Below are positions 51,434 to 59,553 of a stretch of DNA of 64,000 bases, one piece after another (positions within the stretch are counted from its first letter, which is position 1; each line of letters starts with the position of its first letter). Both the position numbers and the translations under genes were made by a program. The notes below the pieces were generated by a model. The model ran no database searches. It was not told the origin of the DNA and saw only the letters and a program-made list of their open reading frames with translations. The stretch lies in the IMG/VR virus record IMGVR_UViG_3300045973_000529, positions 124,001 to 188,000 of that record. One strand, 5' to 3'. This stretch comes from a virus.

Positions 51434-51439
51434 TAAATA
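51434..51439 (+). promoter_or_regulatory. Late promoter TAAATA
   Basis: accTAAATAtcc, 125 bases before the small Ala-rich gene. The 51282-51564 gap (283 bases) otherwise holds the inverted repeat and no gene that I can support. Confidence 0.55.
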
Positions 51440-51564
51440 TCCTGAGTGGAGAAAGCAGAAAGCTTGATCTGCGTCAAAAACCGCCACAGTTTTTTGGCAC
51501 TCAACTGGTCTGATTACCATTCCTGGCCAGCTCATTAGGTTGAATCGCACCCTGGGAAAACACT

Positions 51565-51717
51565 ATGCAGTACTCCACTCCGACCGCCGCGAACATTTTA
51601 GCATTAGCCGATGCCATGGCGGCCGCGGCCGCCATGTTCGCAACAGGCAGCTATGATCAGTTCATCAATGCAAGAGCAGAGCTCCTAAAGCTCCTCGAGG
51701 CGTTGACAGCACATTGA
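51565..51717 (+). CDS. 50-aa Ala-rich late peptide
   Basis: MQYSTPTAANILALADAMAA, then an Ala/Met-rich helix and FINARAELLKLLEALTAH. Long late leader upstream and a late promoter on each side. Coding composition is convincing, but the ribosome-binding site is weak (gggaaaacact). Confidence 0.55.
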   Translation: MQYSTPTAANILALADAMAAAAAMFATGSYDQFINARAELLKLLEALTAH

Positions 51718-51728
51718 GAAGCCATTCA

Positions 51729-51734
51729 TAAATA
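51729..51734 (+). promoter_or_regulatory. Late promoter TAAATA
   Basis: ttcaTAAATAgct, the copy closest to T4 TATAAATA. It is followed by a ~108-base structured leader (CGGTTC-caaaga-GAACCG; GTGGG-aa-CCCAC) before the 51843 start. Confidence 0.7.
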
Positions 51735-51842
51735 GCTCATGACGGTTCCAAAGAGAACCGCACAAGGATTGTGGGAACCCACCCGCAACGGTAACGGCGA
51801 CGTATCACCGCTAGTCACGCGAGTGCACACAGGTCGACCGGT

Positions 51843-52880
51843 ATGATGATCCCAGGAAACCCCAATGAACAGCCAGATGTGCCTGACCCGTTTCAGGCTC
51901 CTGTGGTTGTGCCACCTGTACAGCCGCCAGTGCCACAAGCACCAGTGGCTGTAACGCCGGTGCCTTTGGCGCCTGAGGTGGTTATGGTATCCCCGATGAT
52001 TGTTCCAGTCGAAATCGAAACAACAAGCAATAAGGTCGCAACTTTGGCCGAAATTGCGGATTCTCTTAAGGAAACAATCATGGCAGACATCGTCACCGGC
52101 ACCGTTACGGGCCAACTCGACACCACCGGTCTCACCCAAGACCACGCAGACATCCGTCGCGAGAACGCTCAATCTGAAGCGAACACGCGCCGCGACGTCG
52201 CCTTCGAAGGCGGTCAGAACCGCGCAACTACGCTCTCCGCAAGCGGTGACGCTCGTCGTGAGCAAGCAGAGATCGGCGCCGCAGGTGCCTATCAAAACGC
52301 TACGCAGCACGGCGGCATCGTCGACGCTGTGAAGACGTCCGGTTGGGCAAACTCGGACCGCACTGGCACCGAAGCTGACCGCGTCGTCGGTCAAAGCACC
52401 GCCTACTTCATCGCTCAACAGCAGAACGACTTCAGCAACGCTACAGCCGTAGCTGCGCTGAAGGCCGGTGCTGACATGCAGTTCGCGAACACCATGGCAG
52501 CTATTGCCGCTGCCGCCCAAAGCGGTCAGGCAGCGACGGCTCTCGAAGGTGCGAAGACCGCTGCAGCTGCAGCTCTCGGCCAAGCCATGATCGGCCAGCA
52601 GATCGTTGCTGACGGCATGTCCACGCGTGCCCTCATCAACGAGCTCAAGATGGACACACTCAACCGTGAACTCATCGAGCGTAATGCTGCTCTCGTCGAA
52701 TGCCGCAGCAACGGCAGCTACTGGCAACAGGCTCATGGCCAGTCGCAGTTCGCTCAGCTGAACTCGCAACTGCAAGCCTTCCAGAGCCAGCTTCAAGAGA
52801 CCCGCCAAGGTCTGGTGAACTTCGGCACAATGTCTGGTGGTGCAGGTCAACAGACCTCGACCAGCAACAACGTCCGCTAA
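51843..52880 (+). CDS. Late Ala/Gln-rich structural protein with possible internal start
   Basis: A 345-aa protein. The N-terminal ~79 residues are Pro/Val-rich (PPVQPPVPQAPVAV). From MADIVTGTVTGQL (residue 80) the sequence becomes a long alanine/glutamine-rich helical protein. AAGGA lies seven bases ahead of that internal ATG (52080), so a 266-aa form is likely made too, perhaps as the main product. No enzymatic motif. Late promoter and a strong downstream hairpin suggest an abundant virion component. Confidence 0.75.
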   Translation: MMIPGNPNEQPDVPDPFQAPVVVPPVQPPVPQAPVAVTPVPLAPEVVMVSPMIVPVEIETTSNKVATLAEIADSLKETIMADIVTGTVTGQLDTTGLTQDHADIRRENAQSEANTRRDVAFEGGQNRATTLSASGDARREQAEIGAAGAYQNATQHGGIVDAVKTSGWANSDRTGTEADRVVGQSTAYFIAQQQNDFSNATAVAALKAGADMQFANTMAAIAAAAQSGQAATALEGAKTAAAAALGQAMIGQQIVADGMSTRALINELKMDTLNRELIERNAALVECRSNGSYWQQAHGQSQFAQLNSQLQAFQSQLQETRQGLVNFGTMSGGAGQQTSTSNNVR

Positions 52881-52887
52881 GTGAGTA

Positions 52888-52913
52888 GTGGGTGGGCAGC
52901 AATGCTCACCCAC
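52888..52913 (+). terminator. Hairpin between two late genes
   Basis: GTGGGTG-ggcagcaatgct-CACCCAC. No T run follows, so it may attenuate transcription or protect the mRNA 3' end. Confidence 0.5.
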
Positions 52914-52930
52914 CTTCGAAAGGACAGATC

Positions 52931-53806
52931 ATGGCGCTGAATTCAACTGAACGCGAGTTGATTGAACTCAACACGCAACTGCAGCAACTTAAGCTGACGA
53001 CTGGTCCGCTCTTTCCAGTGGAAGCTGCAGCGATTCAAGCGGCGCAGGCAGCTCAGGCGCAAGTTACAAGTGTAGGTGTGAGCGGTGGCGCTGGTGATGA
53101 CATCATCAATGTCGAGGTGAACACCACCAGTTGTGATTGCCCTCCAGGGCCACCTGGCCCTGTGGGACCGCCAGGTCCCATTGGTCCACAAGGTGAACCA
53201 GGTCCACAGGGGTCTTTCGGGCCGCAAGGTCCTATTGGCCCGCAGGGAGTACCAGGCCTAGTTGGCCCACAGGGCGAACCAGGTCCGATTGGACCTGCAG
53301 GTCCAATCGGACCTGCAGGTCCGCAGGGTGAACAAGGCATTGCCGGACCGGCGGGTCTTACTGGTCCGCAAGGTGTGCCAGGGCCAACCGGCCTGGCAGG
53401 TCCAACAGGTCCAACTGGACCTGCGGGTCCGCAAGGTGTACCAGGTCCAGTAGGTCCGACAGGACCCACAGGTCCACAAGGGCCTCCTGGTGAATGTGAT
53501 TGCGACGACCACAGCGATGACCGCATTGCGCGTCATGCAATCGTGGTTACAGCTGACTATGTGGTCACTGAAGGTGACTACTACGTCGGAGTATCATCAA
53601 AGGGGCCGGTGACCGTCAAACTACCAGCACCCACACACGGCCGGCAGATTGTGGTGAAGCTCGAGATGCCAGCACCTATCGGTACACGGAAGGTCACTGT
53701 TGACGGAGATGGCGCGCTGATTGACGACAGCGCAACAGTCGTGCTAAAGAATCCGTATGATTCACTTTGGGTGATTGCACGCGACGACAACTGGCACATT
53801 CTTTGA
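52931..53806 (+). CDS. Collagen-like fibre protein
   Basis: A 291-aa protein starting at [13 protein letters not shown] with an aaaggacag site. An N-terminal helix of ~60 residues is followed by about 38 uninterrupted Gly-X-Y triplets (residues ~73-189) rich in GPQ, GPT and GPI. They are bracketed by SCDCPP and GECDCDD. The C-terminal ~90 residues form a beta knob ([17 protein letters not shown] ... [14 protein letters not shown]). Expected to form a trimeric collagen-like fibre on the virion. Confidence 0.9.
   Translation: MALNSTERELIELNTQLQQLKLTTGPLFPVEAAAIQAAQAAQAQVTSVGVSGGAGDDIINVEVNTTSCDCPPGPPGPVGPPGPIGPQGEPGPQGSFGPQGPIGPQGVPGLVGPQGEPGPIGPAGPIGPAGPQGEQGIAGPAGLTGPQGVPGPTGLAGPTGPTGPAGPQGVPGPVGPTGPTGPQGPPGECDCDDHSDDRIARHAIVVTADYVVTEGDYYVGVSSKGPVTVKLPAPTHGRQIVVKLEMPAPIGTRKVTVDGDGALIDDSATVVLKNPYDSLWVIARDDNWHIL
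53147..53497 (+). repeat. Gly-X-Y coding repeat
   Basis: About 39 nine-base units of ggt/gga cca/cct type encode the collagen triplets. Internal near-identical stretches allow copy-number change by slippage. Confidence 0.9.
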
Positions 53807-53811
53807 CAGCC

Positions 53812-53828
53812 GTAACCTGAGGGGTTAC
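53812..53828 (+). terminator. Hairpin after the collagen-like gene
   Basis: GTAACC-TGAGG-GGTTAC five bases beyond the stop. Weak U tract; it may work together with the two stems further downstream. Confidence 0.45.
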
Positions 53829-53829
53829 C

Positions 53830-53961
53830 ATGGTAGAGCGATCAGAGTTGAAGCTACCCAAGAAGGCTCGAAACACACCTCGTAAAATTCGTGTTGTTTT
53901 AGTCTCACAGAAGAGTCTGCAGTTGCTGCAGACTCTCATCAAGCGCGTTCTTTCGCGCTGA
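53830..53961 (+). CDS. Possible 43-aa basic peptide
   Basis: MVERSELKLPKKARNTPRKI and a Leu/Arg-rich end. A gagggg precedes the ATG. Two perfect hairpins lie inside the frame, so this may be only a 3' untranslated region. Confidence 0.25.
   Translation: MVERSELKLPKKARNTPRKIRVVLVSQKSLQLLQTLIKRVLSR
53913..53959. terminator. Bidirectional hairpins between convergent genes
   Basis: GAGTCTGCAG-TTG-CTGCAGACTC (53913-53935) and AGCGCG-ttcttt-CGCGCT (53942-53959) separate the collagen-like gene from the leftward sigma gene. They probably stop transcription from both sides. Confidence 0.7.
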
Positions 53962-53963
53962 CT

Positions 53964-54458
53964 TTAGTCCTCGGACCCACCACCTGTGAAGGCCGTGTCG
54001 TCCGAGGTCTTTCCGCTTGTGCCATGCTTTGCTTGGTAGTTGAACGACGGTGATGCACCCGCCTCAATCAAGAGCTCATCGCGAATGTCGCGTTCCTTGC
54101 GCTCCGCATCCAGGTACGACAGGAACGACCGATAGCAGGCCGTGGTGTAGTAGCTGAATGGGTTCGGATTCTCCTGCTTCTCAGGATTGAACTTGTGCCA
54201 GTTCGCGCAGAGATTCACAACAGCAGTGCAGACCATGTCTTCACGGAACGAATACCCAGCAAACCAAGGGTGGTAGCTGTACTTCTCGGCGACCATCATG
54301 AGATACTTTGCCATACGATCAGTGAGCTTGCCTGCCGCCTTCGCTTCGTGGAAGGCCTCGAGTAGCTGAGCATTCGTGACATAGTGCCCCTTGGTGGAGG
54401 TTGCACGCTCCTTCTTGATGGGCTTGAGCTTTGTTGGGGTAGGAGTTGTTGCCGTCAT
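53964..54458 (-). CDS. Late sigma factor, gp55 type
   Basis: A 164-aa protein starting at MTATTPTPTKL with an acgaggt site. The central part matches the gp55 pattern: YHPWFAGYSFREDMVCTAVV, then NPNPFSYYTTACYRSFLSYL and AERKERDIRDELLIE. The N-terminus is basic. Size is close to T4 gp55 (185 aa). It would direct host RNAP to the TAAATA promoters found across the window. As in T4, it lies near gp47. Confidence 0.85.
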   Translation of the reverse strand: MTATTPTPTKLKPIKKERATSTKGHYVTNAQLLEAFHEAKAAGKLTDRMAKYLMMVAEKYSYHPWFAGYSFREDMVCTAVVNLCANWHKFNPEKQENPNPFSYYTTACYRSFLSYLDAERKERDIRDELLIEAGASPSFNYQAKHGTSGKTSDDTAFTGGGSED

Positions 54459-54496
54459 GGGGACCTCGTGGAGGTGTGGTTGAACGGCATGAATGC

Positions 54497-54525
54497 ATTC
54501 TATCAATCTCGACACCTGGGTACAG
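54497..54525 (-). promoter_or_regulatory. Early/middle promoter P4 of the sigma gene
   Basis: CTGTAC-N17-TAGAAT on the minus strand, the same -35/-10 spacing as P1-P3 but without the upstream GTTACA box. It is 38 bases ahead of the ATG. Confidence 0.6.
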
Positions 54526-54615
54526 CGACGCCCGGGTTGAACGACCACGGTCTCGCAGCTATTCTACCATGTTCCCGGGACGTGGGTTGGTATTTCCGGC
54601 GTTGTAGTACAGTTC

Positions 54616-54621
54616 TAAATA
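54616..54621 (+). promoter_or_regulatory. Late promoter TAAATA of the baseplate block
   Basis: ttcTAAATAcga, 25 bases before ATG 54647. It would drive the NMNAT-like gene and the hub/wedge genes to at least 61745. Confidence 0.72.
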
Positions 54622-54646
54622 CGACCTACAAGGGATCCAGGGCACC

Positions 54647-55333
54647 ATGAGCGAAGAAACACGCACCGTCGGACAGCAATCAAAGCGCGCGGCTGTCATC
54701 GTCGGCCGGTTCAATCCACCCACGATCGGACACTACGCAGTGATGGCCGCTGTGAAGAAGTTCATCAAGAGTCATCCAGATCTGAAGTTGGAAGCCGTAC
54801 CTATCGTGGTTGTTGTTGAGGGTGAAAAGACCAGCAAGGACAAGAACCGGAATCCACTGACGGGAGATGATCGCATTGCCTTCATGTCGGCTTCAGGCAA
54901 AGCCGATGGCATCAAGTTCCTGAAGGCTGGTTCAGCCATGGACGCGTTCCATGCCGTGCGTCGTGCAGGCTTTGAACCGATCGCCGTGGCTGGAGGTTCT
55001 GATCGTGCAGAGAACTATTTGAGCATGCTCGACAAGTACTTCAAGACGGACGGCGGCAAGGACATCAAGCACTTCAAGATCTCGTTGGCACGTGAAGGCA
55101 GTGGTGAACCAACGAACGAAGGACTCGACAAGGATGCTGCGTTGGGTGACATTCTGAAGTACACTGACGCGGACCTGCCAATCTCGATGGTGTCAGCCTC
55201 GCTGGCTCGACTTGCCGTGAAGAAGGGTGAACGACAGAAGTTCGCCATCATCGTTGGATTGACAGACAAGCCGGATCTGGCGAACAAGATGTTCGACAAG
55301 ATCAAGGCCGCAATGGAGACGCAGGATGCCTGA
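54647..55333 (+). CDS. NMNAT-like nucleotidylyltransferase
   Basis: A 228-aa protein. The HxGH-superfamily signature is AVIVGRFNPPTIGHY (GRFNPPTxGH, residues ~20-29) at the first strand/helix. AVAGGSDRAENYL and ISMVSASLARLAVKKG (the ISSTxxR-like site) complete the active-site set. Closest in pattern to nicotinamide/nicotinate-nucleotide adenylyltransferases, but other nucleotidylyltransferases share the motif. It heads a late baseplate operon and overlaps the next start, so it may be a virion component or supply NAD during late infection. Confidence 0.8.
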   Translation: MSEETRTVGQQSKRAAVIVGRFNPPTIGHYAVMAAVKKFIKSHPDLKLEAVPIVVVVEGEKTSKDKNRNPLTGDDRIAFMSASGKADGIKFLKAGSAMDAFHAVRRAGFEPIAVAGGSDRAENYLSMLDKYFKTDGGKDIKHFKISLAREGSGEPTNEGLDKDAALGDILKYTDADLPISMVSASLARLAVKKGERQKFAIIVGLTDKPDLANKMFDKIKAAMETQDA

Positions 55334-57029
55334 TCTTGGAAGTACATTCGGCGAGTCGTTGCCGTCGACCACTGGCTCGGGGAGCGTTGAGACACCGGAG
55401 CAAAAGGCAAGGAACGACCAGGCCTACATCGATGGAGTCAAGGCGGGTTACCAGATGCCGATCCCATCGGTCGGTGAGTTCGTCACCGGTTTTTCGGATC
55501 TTGGCAAAGACGCGATGAACTATGGCATGGCCAGCGGCGGTAAGTTGCTGCAAGAAGGCTGGACCAAAGTCACTGACACGCTGGGTTCGCTGAATCCGTT
55601 CAAGAAGGCGGCTGTTGCGGTGCCGCTTGCGCCGAGCACACTCCCAAAGGAAGCGCTTGGCACTGCTGGCGCCATCAAAACTAGCACCCAATCAGTCGAT
55701 GCTACTGATGACAGCACCACTCACAAGGTCAAACTTGTTGCCTCGGAGCAGGACAGTCTTGGTGACACCTTCGTGAACACGGTGAACTATGTCACTGATC
55801 CACTTGCATACAAGCAGATCGAGTTCGACATCATGCCTGACGTGCAAGAGCAACGCACCGTTGAGTACGAGCCAATCTCCACGCCACAGATGCCGACTGA
55901 GTTCCAGAAGTACAAGGGCACGAAGGCGGTCACGTGGCAGATCACCGGAGTCTTTGCTTGCCGGACACGCGATGAAGCGCGTCGGAACTTGATGTACATC
56001 AACAACCTCCGGTCCTGGTCAATGCCGTACTTTGGCAAAGAGCAGCGTGGCGACAAGCTTGGTGCTCCACCGCCGGTGCTCAAGTTCTCCGGTTGGCGCG
56101 GGTTGGTTGGTGAAGTTCCAGTTGTGATGACGACTGCGAACTGGCAGTGGCCGAAGGACTGCGACTGGATTCCAACTGGAGTCTTCGATGAAGATGGCAA
56201 GGAGATCCCATTCCCGACTGTCTTGAACGTGAACATCAGCGTGACTGAGTCGTTTTCCCCTGAGCAAGTGAATGACTTCGATTTGGATGCGTTCCGCCGC
56301 GGTCGTATGGTGAATGCCTGGCTGGCTGCTGATGAGCAGCCGCACACGTACTTCGCATCTCACCCAATGCGCGACAATGGTGGTAATCAAGCAGTTGCAA
56401 ACGGCACGGCGATGCCACAGGCAGATGGTTCAGCTGTCGCTAAGAAGCCATCATCCGCTGGGCTGTTGGACAAGGCGAAGGGCGCAGTTGCAGCTGGACT
56501 GGGTGCACTCACAAGCGGCAAGGGACTGGCTGCAGCTGGTACTGCGGCTTTGGGGGCAGTGGCCGGCTCAGTTAGCAGTGGCTTGAGCAGCGCGATCGCT
56601 GGCGCAGCTGATCAAGTGAAAGCGTACCTTCCCAGCGCCTCGCCGGCAGTTCAAGCAGCCAACGTCAACGCATCTGGCAATGCACCGAGTGAAGCCGCTA
56701 GCACTGAGGCTGTGATTGCTCAAACAGCTCCTGCGCCAGCCGCCGCGGTACCAAATACGGCAGCCATCAGCGCAGCGCTCGTTGCAGCTGAAGCTAAGCG
56801 AACTGAGTACTTCAATGCAGCCGCAGCCGCGACGCAAACCATGAACGACCAGAAGCTCGCCGTATTCTCGGCGCGGCAGGCTGGCGATACGAAGGCGCAG
56901 TTGACAGCACAGAAGGCAGTGAACAATGCACGAGCTGAAGCTGAGAAGAACACTGGTCTGTACGAAGGAGTGGATGATGAGATCACCAAGCTCCAGGCAC
57001 AGCTCGTAGCCGCTCAAGGAGCCGCATAA
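55326..57029 (+). CDS. Baseplate tail-tube cap/initiator-like protein
   Basis: A 567-aa protein. The middle region (QRTVEYEPISTPQMPTEF, then VLKFSGWRGLVGEVPVV and LNVNISVTESFSPEQVNDF) resembles gp48/gp54-type tube-cap proteins of T4-like baseplates. The N-terminal ~110 residues and the Ala/Ser-rich C-terminal ~200 residues (with coiled coils) are extra. Coupled to both neighbours. Confidence 0.72.
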   Translation: MPDLGSTFGESLPSTTGSGSVETPEQKARNDQAYIDGVKAGYQMPIPSVGEFVTGFSDLGKDAMNYGMASGGKLLQEGWTKVTDTLGSLNPFKKAAVAVPLAPSTLPKEALGTAGAIKTSTQSVDATDDSTTHKVKLVASEQDSLGDTFVNTVNYVTDPLAYKQIEFDIMPDVQEQRTVEYEPISTPQMPTEFQKYKGTKAVTWQITGVFACRTRDEARRNLMYINNLRSWSMPYFGKEQRGDKLGAPPPVLKFSGWRGLVGEVPVVMTTANWQWPKDCDWIPTGVFDEDGKEIPFPTVLNVNISVTESFSPEQVNDFDLDAFRRGRMVNAWLAADEQPHTYFASHPMRDNGGNQAVANGTAMPQADGSAVAKKPSSAGLLDKAKGAVAAGLGALTSGKGLAAAGTAALGAVAGSVSSGLSSAIAGAADQVKAYLPSASPAVQAANVNASGNAPSEAASTEAVIAQTAPAPAAAVPNTAAISAALVAAEAKRTEYFNAAAAATQTMNDQKLAVFSARQAGDTKAQLTAQKAVNNARAEAEKNTGLYEGVDDEITKLQAQLVAAQGAA

Positions 57030-57400
57030 TGGAAACGAACTCGACTCTCGTTCAGCGTTCGCGCTATGTCGCTGGTGGCGTTACCGAGGTGAATCGCTCA
57101 GCACTAGAGTGGTGGGAGCGCTCAAACTTCCAGGCTGACGATACCGATCGATTCTACGCAGTCGAGGACAAGTTCGCTGGTCGACTTGATCTGATTGCGC
57201 AGCTGTTCCTTGAGGACACTCGGTTGTGGTGGTTCATTGCCCAGTTCAACGCGATCCTTGACCCGTTCACGGAGATCTTTGGCGGTCGGATCCTGCGGAT
57301 TCCAACCAAAGAGCGCGTTCAAGCAATGCTGACTGGCAAGCTTGGTGGCATTCCGAGTGCCCGTGAAGTTCCACTTGACAAGATCACCCCCATCGTATGA
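57029..57400 (+). CDS. Baseplate wedge protein, gp53 type
   Basis: A 123-aa protein. FYAVEDKFAGRLDLIAQLF, then LWWFIAQFNAILDPFTEI and GGRILRIPTKERVQ match the gp53/LysM-like wedge pattern (domain that ends in a rI-P-x peptide). Smaller than T4 gp53. TAATG overlap with the tube-cap gene. Confidence 0.78.
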   Translation: METNSTLVQRSRYVAGGVTEVNRSALEWWERSNFQADDTDRFYAVEDKFAGRLDLIAQLFLEDTRLWWFIAQFNAILDPFTEIFGGRILRIPTKERVQAMLTGKLGGIPSAREVPLDKITPIV

Positions 57401-59553
57401 AGAACCCACTGGACAAGTTCCAATCGCATAGCGTGCACTACGTGATGCTCGCTGCACGGTCAACTGAAGACGTGCGTCGCTTCACCGTTGACAGCCCACA
57501 AGCACAGAGCGAAACGCTGTCAGCCATCGACGGTGCTCGACAGCTGGGTGATGTGGTGCGAGTCGGTGCTGGCACTGAAGCATTCCTGATGATGGACACC
57601 CGTCGCTTTGCGCAGTTCGGCATCTCTGACTTTGAGCTCGATACGATGCTGGCCGGCTTCGCGGTTCCAGGGTCAAAGAGTCCCAGCTCCGTCGCTGTCG
57701 GTATGAAGTTCACCGTTGTGGATAGCATGGGCATCTCATTCGCGAACTTCCTGCAGTACCTGATGGACCAAAAGCTGCAGGTGTCATTCGACGGCATGAC
57801 AGTGTTGGTGCGAGTGCTCTTCATCGGGCATAAGTCTGATGGCAGCACTGAGGTCGTGCAGTCACTCACAATTCCAGCGAACTTCAACCAGATCCAGATG
57901 GACCTGAACGAGGTCAAGGGGCTGTATCACTGCACACTGTTCCCGCTGATTGGTATGGCCTCGAACTCCGCGATGAACCACAAGTGGACGACCATTGGCA
58001 CTGCATCAAGTTACTTCACTGGGGTATCAGCAAACACCCTTGGTGCGGTGGTGAATTCCTTCGAGCGGCGTCTGAATGAGGAGTCGCTGAAGCGGTACAC
58101 GCAACTGAACGCGCAGACACAGAAGGAAGGGGTCAAGACGACGGTTGGCCGGTATGGTCGCCCAGTGCAGTTCATGATTACTCTTCCAAAGGGCTGGGAC
58201 GACTTCCCATTCTCTGGACCGACCCAAGGAAACGTTGTCGAGACCGTCTTCACCGAGCTGGTCAAGAAGGAGAAGGACACGTCGCAATCAGCCGCAAATG
58301 CGCAGAAGAAGACACAGCAAAATGCAAACGCACCGGCCAAGGACAGCTACGTTTCAGTGGATCCGTCGCTGTCGATCACTGAAGTGCTCGACGTGATCTT
58401 TGGGCAGTGTCTTGATGTTGCCAAGCTTGGGAACTTCACGCACAAGCAAGACACCGACGGCTCGTTGAAGTTCTACAAACACCTCATCACGGTGACCTCT
58501 GACAACGAGAGCTTCACAGTGCACGTTGACGTCGTTGAGTTCATCGTGCCAAACGTCGATCTTGCTACTGGCTCTGGTGCCTCGAGCGTTTCACCGAACG
58601 ATCAGGACCTGTACACCAGCACTCCTATGCCAGATGGCTCGATGAAACGGACGCCAAAGCAGTACATCGAGTACGACTACATCTTCAGCGGCAAGAACCT
58701 TGACGTGCTCAATCTCGACATCAAGATTGAGAACTTGAATGTGCTCCTGATGCAGGGGTCAAAGCTTGGTCAGGGGCAACTGTTCAAGAACGTTGCTGAA
58801 GGTCAGAATCAAGGTGACGGTGAAAGCGTTGCGAAGGACGAGCACCCAATCTACGGGCGTCGTGCAAAGGACCCGGCGCTGATGCCAGCACGATCAGGTG
58901 GCGACAAGACGAACTACTCGAACTTGGCAGCGAACGCGAAGACCGATGGCGATGCAACACCACAAGCAGTGAACCAGCAGTACATCCAGAACCTACAGGC
59001 GTTCTACGCCGCTGGACCAGTTGATGCCAAGATGGTGCTCCGCGGCAATCCAGATCTGATGGTGATGGTGGCGCTGCAGTCGATTCCGCAGCATGTGTCG
59101 GCGATTACCATCACCTCTGATGGTGGTGCCGTCTCGAAGACGAACCAATCAGTGAAGACAGCCTACCGCACCGCCTTCGAGAAGGACTTGCTGCGGTTGA
59201 ATGGAATTTCAGACGGTCAGTCGGGTGGAGTGAACTACTCGAACGAAGGGCGGCGTGCAGTTGGATCGCCCATCAACACGCAGATGCTGACTGGTCGGAA
59301 TTTCGTGTCAAGCCCAGTGTTCGCGAAGGTCAATGTCTTTGGTCCAAACGTCGACTTCCTGACGGGTACTGCAAACGTTGGCGACTACGCTCAGCAGTTG
59401 TTCTACGACAACTACTACTTTGTGCATCAACTGGTGTCGAAGATCGACGGGGCAAGGTTCACCCAAGAAGTGTCGTTGCGGTCGTTCAGTTTGTACAGCT
59501 TCCCTAACACCTCAGCCGCTGGTGCTGGTACCAACACCGTGAAGGACAAGTGA
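57397..59553 (+). CDS. Baseplate hub protein
   Basis: A 718-aa protein located between gp53 and the gp5-like spike, where a gp27-type hub belongs. It contains LNVLLMQGSKLGQG, MVLRGNPDLMV and EYDYIFSGKNLDVLNLDI, beta-barrel type segments expected of a hub, and a charged linker near residue 300 (NAQKKTQQNANAPAKDS). No lysozyme motif. The spike gene starts within its stop. Confidence 0.75.
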   Translation: MKNPLDKFQSHSVHYVMLAARSTEDVRRFTVDSPQAQSETLSAIDGARQLGDVVRVGAGTEAFLMMDTRRFAQFGISDFELDTMLAGFAVPGSKSPSSVAVGMKFTVVDSMGISFANFLQYLMDQKLQVSFDGMTVLVRVLFIGHKSDGSTEVVQSLTIPANFNQIQMDLNEVKGLYHCTLFPLIGMASNSAMNHKWTTIGTASSYFTGVSANTLGAVVNSFERRLNEESLKRYTQLNAQTQKEGVKTTVGRYGRPVQFMITLPKGWDDFPFSGPTQGNVVETVFTELVKKEKDTSQSAANAQKKTQQNANAPAKDSYVSVDPSLSITEVLDVIFGQCLDVAKLGNFTHKQDTDGSLKFYKHLITVTSDNESFTVHVDVVEFIVPNVDLATGSGASSVSPNDQDLYTSTPMPDGSMKRTPKQYIEYDYIFSGKNLDVLNLDIKIENLNVLLMQGSKLGQGQLFKNVAEGQNQGDGESVAKDEHPIYGRRAKDPALMPARSGGDKTNYSNLAANAKTDGDATPQAVNQQYIQNLQAFYAAGPVDAKMVLRGNPDLMVMVALQSIPQHVSAITITSDGGAVSKTNQSVKTAYRTAFEKDLLRLNGISDGQSGGVNYSNEGRRAVGSPINTQMLTGRNFVSSPVFAKVNVFGPNVDFLTGTANVGDYAQQLFYDNYYFVHQLVSKIDGARFTQEVSLRSFSLYSFPNTSAAGAGTNTVKDK

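Noticed and set aside
51735-51842. Structured leader considered as a tRNA or riboswitch
   Set aside because: Two short hairpins only; there is no cloverleaf, T-loop consensus or known riboswitch core.
51726-52913. A 395-codon antisense frame opposite the Ala/Gln-rich late gene
   Set aside because: It overlaps a clear late promoter and gene on the other strand. Its Cys/Leu/His-rich composition is typical of a shadow frame.
53147-53497. Regular short repeats considered as a CRISPR array
   Set aside because: The periodicity is nine bases and in frame, encoding Gly-X-Y triplets; there are no spacers.
53053-53526. Gly/Pro-rich open frame antisense to the collagen-like gene
   Set aside because: GGTCCA-type repeats read as Gly-Pro on both strands; there is no start signal on the minus strand.
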